Part shown: positions 28,301 through 35,399 of the stretch, piece after piece
Numbering within the stretch: position 1 is the stretch's first letter
How the letters are laid out: every line of letters starts with the position of its first letter
Source of the DNA: an uncultured Flavobacterium sp.
GTDB lineage: Bacteria > Bacteroidota > Bacteroidia > Flavobacteriales > Flavobacteriaceae
Direction of reading: 5' to 3'
NCBI GenBank assembly: GCA_943912855.1
Contig: CALTVC010000013.1
Location: 1 to 64,000 of the forward strand
DNA length: 64,000 bases
Program-made: the position numbers and the translations under genes
Notes under the pieces: generated by a model
The model's database searches: none
Told to the model about the DNA's origin: nothing
The model's input: the letters and a program-made list of their open reading frames with translations, nothing else

Positions 28301-31300
28301 AGCCGTTGGCGTAGCCGGAGCCGCGTTTATGGTAACTGAAGTTGCTGTAGAAATACATCCTGCAGCGTTCTTAGCCGTTACAGAATATGTACCAGCAACA
28401 AGGTTAGCGAATGTAGCCGTTGCCTGGTATGAAGTTCCGTTGATGCTGTAGGTAAGGCCTGTTCCTGTTGGAGCAGTTACCGTGATTGAGCCTGTAGCCG
28501 TAGCACATGTTGGCTGAACTGAAGTTACAACCGGAGCTGTTGGCGTAGCCGGAGCCGCGTTTATCGTAACTGAAGTTGCCGAAGAAATACATCCCGCAGC
28601 GTTCTTAGCCGTTACAGAATATGTACCAGCAGTAAGGTTAGCGAATGTAGTTGTTGCCTGGTATGAAGTTCCGTTGATGCTGTAGGTTAGTCCTGTTCCT
28701 GTCGGAGCAGTTACCGTGATTGAACCTGTAGCCGTAGCACACGTTGGCTGAACTGAAGTTACAACCGGAGCTGTTGGCGTAGCCGGAGCCGCGTTTATTG
28801 TAACTGAAGTAACTGTAGAAATACATCCCGCAGCGTTCTTAGCGGTTACTGAATACGTACCAGCGGTAAGGTTAGCGAATGTAGTTGTAGCAACATACGA
28901 CGTTCCGTTGATGCTGTAAGTAAGTCCTGTTCCTGTTGGAGCAGTAATCGTGATTGAACCTGTAGCAGTAGCACATGTTGGCTGCACTGAAGTTACAACC
29001 GGAGCTGTTGGCGTAGCCGGAGCTGCGTTTATCGTAACTGAAGTAGCTGTAGAAATACATCCTGAACCATTTTTAGCTGTAAGACTATATGTGCCTGGAG
29101 CAACACTAGTAAAAGTAGCCGATGTCTGGTAAGAAGTTCCGTTAATACTATAAGTAAGACCTTGCATAGGATTAGTTACAGTAATCGTTCCGGTAGTAAC
29201 CGCACACGTTGGCTGTACTGAAGTAGCAGTCGGTGCGTCTGGTGAAGCTACTGTATAAACATCTGCAATAAATGCAGCTGACCTACATCCTGCAGCAGTC
29301 CTGTAATAAACCGTGTAAGAACCTGCAGCCAGGTTTGTAAATGAAGGCGATGACTGATAAGTGTTACCTCCATTTATCGAATACATATTACCTTGTGTTA
29401 ATGGCGACATTACAGTAATGGTACCTGTATTGCCCACACAAGATGTACCCGTAAATGCAACTACCGGAGCCGTTGGCGTAGCCGGAGCTGCGTTTATTGT
29501 AACTGAAGTTACCTGAGAAATACATCCGGCAGCATTTTTCACCCTTACGGCATAAGTACCCGGAGCCACGTTAGCAAAAGTTGACGATGATTGATACGTT
29601 GTGCCGTTAATGCTATACGTAAGACCTGTTCCGGTTGGAGCAGTTACAGTAATAGTACCTAAAGCAGTTGTACATGTTGGCTGAACCAAAGTTACTATTG
29701 GAGCATCTGGTGCAGCAGCAGCATAAATACCGCCCTGGTAAATTTCTGATGTACATCCTGTGTTGTTCTTATAAAGTATGATATAAGAACCTACAGCAAG
29801 ATTTGTAAATGTAGGTGAAGACTGGTACGTGTTACCTCCGTTTATAGAATACGTAATACCTGTACCCCTTGGCGAAACAATGTTAATGGTTCCTGTATTT
29901 CCTGTACAAGATGTATCTGTAAATTCAACTAACGGAGCTGTTGGAGTGGTAATGGTAACAGATACAACAGTTCTGTTACTCTCACAACCATTTATGGTTT
30001 GCGTTGCAAAGAAGTACCCTGTGTATAGTTGTGATGCCGGTGTAAGTGGGCTTCCGCCAAAATCTTCTGCATACCACTTAATGTTAGTTCCTGTGGCTAC
30101 TAGGTTAGCTACAGTAGCACCGTTACAAAGTGTAACGTCTGATGCTGTAGGTGGAGCAATGGTATTTACCGTTACGTTAACCGCGGTACGGCTACTTTCA
30201 CAACCGTTAACAGTTTGAGATGCGTAGTAAGTACGCGTAGTAACCTGTGTAGATGTACTAAGTTGCGTACCACCTGTTGAAGCAAGGTACCATTTAATGT
30301 TACTACCGGTAGCCTGAAGGTTAGCTACAGTATTATATCCGCATAGAGTTTGTGCAGTAGCTGAAGGTGCTGCTGTTGAATTTATGTTTACAAAAACAGC
30401 ATTCCTTGAACTTTCACAACCATTTACCGTTTGCGAAACAAAGTAAGTACCACCTGTAAGTACGGTGTTTTGAGCTAGTGCTGTACCACCTGTAGAACTT
30501 GTATACCATTTGATATTTGTACCTGTGGCTGTAAGGTTAGCTACGGTAGCGCCTGTACACAGGTTAAAATCCGGTGCAGTAGGAGCCGACACACTACTAT
30601 TAACTACTACAGGAACCGCAACCCTTGGACTCTCACAACCGTTTACGGTTTGTGTAGCATAATAGGTACGTGTAAATATAACAGTTGTACTATTTAAAGA
30701 TGTTGTAGTTGTAGTATCTATATACCATTTAATGTTGCTACCTGTTGCTACAAGGTTAGCAACGGTAGAATTGCCACAAAAGTTTTGTGCAGCTACAACT
30801 GGAGCAGGAGTGTTACATCCACCACATTTTATGTAACGACTTCTAAATTGATTTTCTGTACCACAGCTACTATTTGTGTGTAAGAAGTAACGAATTGTAG
30901 CAGTAGACGGAGCTGTCCATACCAATGGTCCAGTGCCAGACGTATATATTGTTGTACCTGCTGCATTGGTTATGGTAAAGAAATCAGTTGAGTTAGAACT
31001 GCTAAAAGTATACTGCCTGTTAGCAGTAACGTTTACGTTAGTATATTCTCCCGCAAAAGCAATATCTGTAATTAACTCATTATTGCCGGTACATGAAGGA
31101 GTAAAATTCTCTGCAGGGAACAAACCATTAGCAATAGATGTAGTACATCCTACGGCATTTGTAGTAAAATTTCCTGCATAAATCCATGCGCCCGGTATGT
31201 CTCCACAAAACGACCTTACATAAATATGATACGTAGTATTACTGTCAAGATCTGTTAAGTTAACACCTGCCGATGTTATAACACTACTTTCCATACTAAG

Positions 31301-32587
31301 GTTGTCGTATGGTTTTGGTAATGCATATGTACGGAATTCTATCTGGTAAGCCGTTGGTGATGTTGCACCAATATTCCAGGTTACAGTACCTGAAGAAGTT
31401 GTAATATTACTAAAAGCAAATCCAGATGGTGCACTACAAGATACGACATCACATGCAACATATCTGTTTCTGCTCACATTCTCAGATCCGCAATTTGCGT
31501 TTGTATGAGTGTAAAAACGAACGTTAGCACTAGTAGCACCTGAGCTCCAAACCAGCGGGCTGTAGCCTGAAGCGTATACAGTAGTTCCCGTGGCATCTGT
31601 AATGGTTATCATATCAGTGGCCACACTACTACTAAAGGTGTATCTCCTGTTAGCAGAAGCCGCGACAAGGCTGTACTCACCTGCCCATGAATTTGCTGAT
31701 ATATTTTCAGCAGTTCCTGTACATGTAGGCGTATAAAGAGTAGTAGGATATTGTGGGTATGTAAATGTTGTACACCCTGTAGCAGGAGTTGTAGTAAACT
31801 GGAATGGTACCCAGCTACTAACTCCGTTAGCACAAATAGTACGCACAAAATGATAATACGTAGTAGATTCTGTATAAACATTATCTGATGCCGAAGCTGT
31901 AGCACTAGTTATCGTAACAGGATAATTGTCATCAGGTACAACTCCAAGGTTGCTTGTATAAACCATCTGGTATCCCTGAACCTGGGTTCCAGGTGCGGCA
32001 GTCCAACTAAAGTTAGCTGTGTGCGGGCCAATGTTACTTACCGTAATGCCCGTAGGAGCGGCACATTGAGCAATTAAGGATTCTCCCCTTACATAACGGT
32101 TACGTGACTGGTTTTGAGTACCACAGTTAGCATCTGAGTGTACCATATATCTTATGTTACCGGTAATGGTTGTATTGGTCCAGGTAACATAATTAGTACC
32201 TTGTGCCAATACGGTAGAGCCCGTTGGGGCAGCTATGGTAATGTAATCCGTAGATGCTGTTGTCCAGAAGGTATACTTGTTACCCGGAGTTACACTTACA
32301 AGACAATATTCACCCGCCCAGGTGTCTATTGCTATAAGTTCATTATCGCCGTTTGTACCTGCAGGCCATACCGTTGTCGGATATAACCTCCCTGTTAAAC
32401 ACGCCATAGGCTGTTGTACACTCGCAGGTGCATCAGGACGATTGGCATTTACTGCCTGCGTACTGACCGGCCGTACTGGGGTAAACAAGTGGTTGTTACC
32501 ACTCACCACATCAAGCCCGCCAGATTGTCTTTGTGCATACATTAATGCACTAAAAAACAACAATACTAGAAGTAATTTTTGTTTCAT
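25325..32587 (-). CDS. Giant SprB-repeat adhesin-like protein secreted by T9SS
   Basis: This 2420-residue protein starts with a Sec signal peptide (MKQKLLLVLLFFSALMYAQ). Next come several copies of an aromatic/Cys module (IDTWAGEYCLV...NRYV type) alternating with fibronectin type III domains, to about residue 580. About five Ig-like modules ending TVNGCES follow, then about 14 SprB-type repeats of about 78 residues (TYSINGTSY ... GTYSVTAKNAAGC). More Ig-like modules come before the end. The C-terminal 75 residues form a type A T9SS sorting domain (YYPNPVTDRL ... YLVRVYSENN). It should be exported by T9SS and fixed to the cell surface or released, and it resembles gliding adhesins of the SprB kind. 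MKQKLLL at 32587 is preferred to an ATG two codons upstream. Confidence 0.92.
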   Translation of the reverse strand: MKQKLLLVLLFFSALMYAQRQSGGLDVVSGNNHLFTPVRPVSTQAVNANRPDAPASVQQPMACLTGRLYPTTVWPAGTNGDNELIAIDTWAGEYCLVSVTPGNKYTFWTTASTDYITIAAPTGSTVLAQGTNYVTWTNTTITGNIRYMVHSDANCGTQNQSRNRYVRGESLIAQCAAPTGITVSNIGPHTANFSWTAAPGTQVQGYQMVYTSNLGVVPDDNYPVTITSATASASDNVYTESTTYYHFVRTICANGVSSWVPFQFTTTPATGCTTFTYPQYPTTLYTPTCTGTAENISANSWAGEYSLVAASANRRYTFSSSVATDMITITDATGTTVYASGYSPLVWSSGATSANVRFYTHTNANCGSENVSRNRYVACDVVSCSAPSGFAFSNITTSSGTVTWNIGATSPTAYQIEFRTYALPKPYDNLSMESSVITSAGVNLTDLDSNTTYHIYVRSFCGDIPGAWIYAGNFTTNAVGCTTSIANGLFPAENFTPSCTGNNELITDIAFAGEYTNVNVTANRQYTFSSSNSTDFFTITNAAGTTIYTSGTGPLVWTAPSTATIRYFLHTNSSCGTENQFRSRYIKCGGCNTPAPVVAAQNFCGNSTVANLVATGSNIKWYIDTTTTTSLNSTTVIFTRTYYATQTVNGCESPRVAVPVVVNSSVSAPTAPDFNLCTGATVANLTATGTNIKWYTSSTGGTALAQNTVLTGGTYFVSQTVNGCESSRNAVFVNINSTAAPSATAQTLCGYNTVANLQATGSNIKWYLASTGGTQLSTSTQVTTRTYYASQTVNGCESSRTAVNVTVNTIAPPTASDVTLCNGATVANLVATGTNIKWYAEDFGGSPLTPASQLYTGYFFATQTINGCESNRTVVSVTITTPTAPLVEFTDTSCTGNTGTINIVSPRGTGITYSINGGNTYQSSPTFTNLAVGSYIILYKNNTGCTSEIYQGGIYAAAAPDAPIVTLVQPTCTTALGTITVTAPTGTGLTYSINGTTYQSSSTFANVAPGTYAVRVKNAAGCISQVTSVTINAAPATPTAPVVAFTGTSCVGNTGTITVMSPLTQGNMYSINGGNTYQSSPSFTNLAAGSYTVYYRTAAGCRSAAFIADVYTVASPDAPTATSVQPTCAVTTGTITVTNPMQGLTYSINGTSYQTSATFTSVAPGTYSLTAKNGSGCISTATSVTINAAPATPTAPVVTSVQPTCATATGSITITAPTGTGLTYSINGTSYVATTTFANLTAGTYSVTAKNAAGCISTVTSVTINAAPATPTAPVVTSVQPTCATATGSITVTAPTGTGLTYSINGTSYQATTTFANLTAGTYSVTAKNAAGCISSATSVTINAAPATPTAPVVTSVQPTCATATGSITVTAPTGTGLTYSINGTSYQATATFANLVAGTYSVTAKNAAGCISTATSVTINAAPATPTAPVVTSVQPTCATATGSITVTAPTGTGLTYSINGTSYQATTTFANLTAGTYSVTAKNAAGCISSATSVTINAAPATPTAPVVTSVQPTCTTATGSITVTAPTGTGLTYSINGTSYVATATFANLTAGTYSVTAKNAAGCISSATSVTINAAPATPVAPTVTSVQPTCATATGSITVTAPTGTGLTYSINGTSYVATTTFANLTAGTYSVTAKNAAGCISTATSVTINAAPATPTAPVVTSVQPTCATATGSITVTAPTGTGLTYSINGTSYQASATFANLASSTYSVTAKNAAGCISTATSVTINAAPATPTTPVVTSVQPTCATATGSITVTAPTGTGLTYSINGTSYVATTTFANLTAGTYSVTAKNAAGCISTATSVTINVAPATPTAPVVTTVQPTCATATGSITVTAPTGTGLTYSINGTSYQASATFANLTTGTYSVTAKNAAGCISTATSVNINVAPNAPAIPTTTVTQPTCLVATGTVIVNNAAPGLEYSFNQGNYQTSATFNDVAPGTYTITVRNAAGCVTSNTVTVEVMTVLDAPIASAQTFCTGATVAELTAIGTSLQWYADATTTTPLASTSVLSTGVYYVSQIVGQCESARTSVSVTINSLPVIAPVSDVRSCGSYVLPQLAAGDYYTLPNGQGTQMFAGTALTTSQTVYVYATNNCGGTGESFTVTIFTSPVIALVNNVEVCQSYTLPALTVGNYFTAPNGQGTALQAGEVITQSTEIYIYASNGNAVACTSEVSFTVTINTTSPATASAQTFCGSATVANLEAEGSNLQWYASADATEPLASATTLETGVYFVTQTVNGCESSRTWVDVLVNITAIPTGESTQVINANTAPDATIEDIVVEGSNIQWYASPEAIEAGTPLTQGTQLVSGTTYYATQTVNGCESSFFAVTVEVVLKTDGKDSIKFTYYPNPVTDRLHIISGSTITLVEVYTLQGQKVISQQWNVSTGDLNMVQLEEANYLVRVYSENNTQSFMVAKGH
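26888..28993 (-). repeat. Nine tandem 234-bp units inside the adhesin gene
   Basis: The unit encodes 78 residues (from TSVQPTCATATG to ATPTAPVV). Nine units run in register without indels; the first starts at 28993 and the ninth at 27121. Differences are mostly confined to a few positions (YQATTTF, YVATTTF, YQASATF variants). Flanking units on both sides are far more diverged. The pattern points to recent duplication or gene conversion. Confidence 0.9.
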
Positions 32588-33035
32588 ATACATGGTTGAG
32601 AATTATACATAACAATAATCTCACGGCCAGGCACACAACATTCATTACATAACTAATAGTCAAATAACTTAAACACATAAGTAAATTGTCAAAGCACGAT
32701 ACATAGCTGCTTCAACATAAGGCCGGAAGATTTTGGTTGCAAATAAACAATTAGTTAACCATTTTGCAATACCCTTTAATGGGGATTTTTTAACATTTTA
32801 GCTGTTAATAACCGTAATTTAACACTGATTACTATTATTACACAATTCCAAAACTATATCTATGAAGCAATTATATATTTTTTTGAATATTCATAAAAAT
32901 ATTTTTTTCAGAAACTATATCGTTTTAGTTTAGTTTGGCACGAGGGTTGTATATATCATTACAAAGGCAAAAAAGAAAGCCTCCAGCGGAAGCCGAAAAG
33001 CAAAGAGTAGGCACAACAGTATAAAATTTTAGGTC
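32588..33035. other. Divergent upstream region between adhesin and secreted protein
   Basis: This 448-bp AT-rich region has no gene. It holds a near-consensus sigma-54 promoter at 32935-32950 facing right, and must also hold the adhesin promoter facing left, for which I see no exact TAnnTTTG element. Confidence 0.6.
32935..32950 (+). promoter_or_regulatory. Sigma-54-type -24/-12 promoter (TTGGCACG-N4-TTGT)
   Basis: TTGGCACG lies at 32935-32942, with GG at 32937-32938 and the -12 element TTGT at 32947-32950. GG and the -12 G are separated by exactly 10 bp, the fixed sigma-54 spacing; the only consensus deviation is T for C in TTGC. The predicted start near 32962 leaves a leader of about 75 nt before the gene at 33036. 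Confidence 0.65.
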
Positions 33036-33728
33036 ATGAAAAACATTACTCTTTTAGTTGCCGGATTACTCCTTACTGGTAGCCTAGCCTCAGCCACAGA
33101 AACAAAAGTTGCCTCTGTAGTTGCTTATCATACTCCTGTAGACTTCCGTAATGCCGAACCCATTATTTTTATGGAGCGAGGCATAGAATTTATGGTTTTT
33201 CCTAACGGAGACATGGATTTTAATACTCAGCCTTCTACTAGTGGTAGTTCTTATTATCGCAGGGCTCCGGAAGGACGACGTAATGAAAACTATGGAGCTG
33301 CCAGTGCTAATGGCGGTGTTCGTGTAGAGCATGACTATAATGGAAAAGTACGCCGAGTAGGTAACGTTTATATAAATTATGATTATGACGGACGTGTAAA
33401 GCGCATAGGCAGTGTATATATGAGCTATAACCGTTTTGCCCTTACACAGATAGGTATGCTTAGCCTTATTTATGATCGTAACGGACGTATTATAGATACC
33501 CGTGGGTATGTAAACGCTATAAGCCGTGGGTATGAATATGATCCTTGCGGAGGTGCCGCTTACAACAATTATAGTCCTGGTTACAACAACAATAGTGGAA
33601 ATTATCAAAACAATAATGGTGGCTATAACAATAGCGGTGGTACTGGTGGTAACTATTACCGCAGGGCATCAAACGGCACCACTGCCACTACCGATAGTCA
33701 AAGTCAAACAGGACGAAACAATAAATAA
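33036..33728 (+). CDS. Secreted Asn/Gly/Tyr-rich protein of unknown family
   Basis: This 230-residue protein has a Sec signal peptide (MKNITLLVAGLLLTGSLASA). A central region carries a short repeat, VRRVGNVYINYDYDGRVKRIGSVYMSYN, reminiscent of YD-like beta repeats (near 105-135). The last 60 residues are low-complexity, rich in Asn, Gly, Tyr and Ser. It should be periplasmic or surface-located. It appears to be driven by the sigma-54-type promoter at 32935 and ended by the hairpin at 33754. No function is recognised. Confidence 0.75.
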   Translation: MKNITLLVAGLLLTGSLASATETKVASVVAYHTPVDFRNAEPIIFMERGIEFMVFPNGDMDFNTQPSTSGSSYYRRAPEGRRNENYGAASANGGVRVEHDYNGKVRRVGNVYINYDYDGRVKRIGSVYMSYNRFALTQIGMLSLIYDRNGRIIDTRGYVNAISRGYEYDPCGGAAYNNYSPGYNNNSGNYQNNNGGYNNSGGTGGNYYRRASNGTTATTDSQSQTGRNNK

Positions 33729-33753
33729 TTTGGGTTAATTGAGTTAGTTTAGT

Positions 33754-33796
33754 AAATCCTCTGAAACCTCAGTGTTTTAGGGGATTTGCTGTTTTA
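33754..33796 (+). terminator. Terminator of the secreted Asn/Gly-rich protein gene
   Basis: A 14-bp stem (AAATCCTCTGAAAC with GTTTTAGGGGATTT, two G-U pairs) has a 6-nt loop and is followed by TGCTGTTTTAAC. Confidence 0.7.
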
Positions 33797-33853
33797 ACAA
33801 GATTTTATTCAAAATAACAACGCAAAAAAGAGTTGTTTATTTAAAAAATAAAG

Positions 33854-33861
33854 TATATTTG
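33854..33861 (+). promoter_or_regulatory. TATATTTG -7 element before the candidate sRNA
   Basis: An exact TAnnTTTG match just upstream of the sigma-54 site. If used it would start transcription near 33868. It may be a second promoter or a chance match. Confidence 0.3.
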
Positions 33862-33865
33862 TGCT

Positions 33866-33882
33866 TTGGCACGCAAGTTGCT
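33866..33882 (+). promoter_or_regulatory. Consensus sigma-54 promoter (TTGGCACG-N4-TTGCT)
   Basis: This matches the -24/-12 consensus in full: TTGGCACG, four bases, then TTGCT. GG at 33868-33869 and GC at 33880-33881 are exactly 10 bp apart. The predicted start is near 33893. No coding sequence follows on this strand before a strong terminator. Confidence 0.75.
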
Positions 33883-33892
33883 AAAAACTTAT

Positions 33893-33992
33893 TACTTATC
33901 TCAAAATTTTAATTTTGAGGTTTGTTAATAATTGGTTGGTTGGTTTGTTAAGTCCCGCTCATTTCTTCCGAAATAGCGGGGCTTGCTTTTTT
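33893..33992 (+). ncRNA. Candidate sigma-54-dependent small RNA
   Basis: The predicted 100-nt transcript starts after the consensus sigma-54 promoter and ends at an intrinsic terminator. A perfect 9-bp hairpin (CTCAAAATT / AATTTTGAG, 2-nt loop) at 33900-33919 forms its 5' part. A single-stranded GTTTGTTAATAATTGGTTGG-type stretch lies in the middle, a possible target-pairing region. The 3' end is the hairpin at 33950-33992 with a U-run. No ATG and no plausible open reading frame occur in it. It is not recognised as a known RNA family. Confidence 0.6.
33950..33992 (+). terminator. Terminator of the candidate sRNA
   Basis: A stem of AAGTCCCGCT with AGCGGGGCTT (one G-U) is extended by ATTTC/GAAAT around a TTCC loop, and a run of six T follows. 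The minus strand lacks a T-run, so it serves the plus strand. Confidence 0.8.
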
Positions 33993-34005
33993 AAGCCATT
34001 TATAT

Positions 34006-34794
34006 TTACCCGATTCTCCATTCCGGAAGTTTAGCTAAATCCTGTGGCACAAGGCATGAATTATTTTCATTTTCCCTATCTACAACAATCGTAATAATAT
34101 CTTCGGGTTTGTAAAACGCCAGCAACTGCATTTCAGGTGTTGTATCTTCGGCAGCAATCTTATTTCCATTTCGGTCGAAGTAATAGTAGTATACAAACAA
34201 TTTTCTGCCTACCCCACTTACAGGGAGCCCTTGATTAACCAGTAATGTAGTAATATGGCCTTGTTTTACAATACCATTTTTAAGTAGGTTCACTCTTCTC
34301 ATTGCCGGATAATAACCTTTAAAAGCAAAAATACTTCCTATTATAAAGAAGATTCCTGGAAGTAAAAAAAACAACTCGAATGGAAAATTAACATTCTCCA
34401 TCCCTACAATGGCTGCTCTGCCTTTATATACTTTTACGGGCAACCTGCTCCCGGTTTTCAGGGTATCGACAATGTTTCTGTTCAGCGTAGTAAAATTACT
34501 TTCCATAACCAGACCATGGTCTTCGTACCTTAGAGTTATTTTACGTGGATTGACGTTATTAATAGTCACTTCGTTTAATACACTTACATTGATAACCTGT
34601 GCTTCGGTAAGTATACCATTCTTATATATATCGGTATAATTTTCTGTTACACCTTCGGGCAGTATAGACATTATAAAGAATGTAAACGGTAAAAGAAGCA
34701 ATACTGACGATAGTGTAAATATTGTTCCTATTAAAGAAAAACGTTTATCGGATAGTTTAAAATAATAGCCAAAAGGCACGTGGCGTTGCTTCAT
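34006..34794 (-). CDS. DUF3592-like two-helix membrane protein
   Basis: This 262-residue protein has two hydrophobic helices (about 20-42 and 135-155). Each is linked to a beta-rich domain with an ILTEAQVINVS or NGIVKQGHITTLLVN opening. These repeated units resemble the DUF3592 type found in membrane proteins of unknown role. No signal peptide or catalytic motif is seen. It is transcribed alone. Confidence 0.65.
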   Translation of the reverse strand: MKQRHVPFGYYFKLSDKRFSLIGTIFTLSSVLLLLPFTFFIMSILPEGVTENYTDIYKNGILTEAQVINVSVLNEVTINNVNPRKITLRYEDHGLVMESNFTTLNRNIVDTLKTGSRLPVKVYKGRAAIVGMENVNFPFELFFLLPGIFFIIGSIFAFKGYYPAMRRVNLLKNGIVKQGHITTLLVNQGLPVSGVGRKLFVYYYYFDRNGNKIAAEDTTPEMQLLAFYKPEDIITIVVDRENENNSCLVPQDLAKLPEWRIG

Positions 34795-34927
34795 TATATC
34801 ATGTTTTCAACAAAAATATATCTTACAACGGAATTTATTAATTAAAACAGATTAATAAATTGATAACACAAAACCTGTTCTGTTTTGCATAAATAGGTAA
34901 GTATTATAAAATTAAACTGAAGTAAAA

Positions 34928-35240
34928 AAGCAGGCCTGTAAGCCGGATTCTGTATTGTACAGGAGTACAACCCTTATCATTTATCTGGTAGCAACATTAC
35001 TGTTACTATCTATCTGCCTACCCCCCGGCATCGGGCGGGCAGCCCTACATATAGCCGGTGTACATGGCATTTCACCGCATAGAGTTTACCTGGTTTCACT
35101 ACAGCATTACCTGTACATACTTTCTGTTGCACTTGTCCTCTTACGCATAAGCGTAATGACGGGCGTTACCCGCTATGCTGCCCTCTGGTGTCCGGACTTT
35201 CCTCCCACTGAATCAGCGAGCGATAAGGCGGCCTGCTTTA
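34928..35240 (-). ncRNA. rnpB: RNase P RNA (bacterial type A)
   Basis: Read on the minus strand, the RNA starts AAGCAGGCCGCC and contains the hallmark GAGGAAAGTCCGGAC just after it. Further on are GGTAACGCCCG, a GTGAAACCAGGTAAAC block and the P4 partner segment near the 3' end, ATCCGGCTTACAGGCCTGCTT. The 5' and 3' ends pair to close the molecule. About 313 nt is a normal length. It makes the catalytic RNA that trims tRNA 5' leaders. A TACTTTTG element lies immediately upstream. Confidence 0.95.
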
Positions 35241-35246
35241 AGGGTG

Positions 35247-35254
35247 CAAAAGTA
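35247..35254 (-). promoter_or_regulatory. rnpB -7 element TACTTTTG
   Basis: An exact Bacteroidota -7 match on the minus strand ends 7 bp before the deduced 5' end of RNase P RNA, as expected for its promoter. A TTG lies upstream at a shorter spacing than usual. Confidence 0.7.
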
Positions 35255-35399
35255 GTGATTTTTGTAGACAATAACTGATTTGATTTTCAATGCTAAGTAG
35301 CTAAGCGACTCAGCATCTCAGAAACTTTTTTAACACACCCTTAAAACCCTTTCCGTAAGATAATGCCTATTTTTATAGTAAAACAATTCAAATCGCATT

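Noticed and set aside
26888..28993. Regularly spaced repeats suggesting a CRISPR array
   Set aside because: The unit is 234 bp, continuous and in frame with a protein; there are no spacers and no cas genes.
27000..29060. Serial 60-67-codon frames every 234 bp on both strands of the adhesin repeats
   Set aside because: These are frame shadows of the tandem repeat, with no independent start signals.
33090..33608. Minus-strand frame of 172 codons
   Set aside because: It is antisense to the signal-peptide protein at 33036-33728 and reads as low-complexity Ile/Thr/Tyr.
33754..33796. Hairpin as part of the sRNA
   Set aside because: It lies upstream of both promoter elements and directly after the secreted protein gene, so it is that gene's terminator.
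34955..35278. Plus-strand reading frame of 107 codons
   Set aside because: It runs antisense through RNase P RNA, whose conserved sequence explains the whole stretch.
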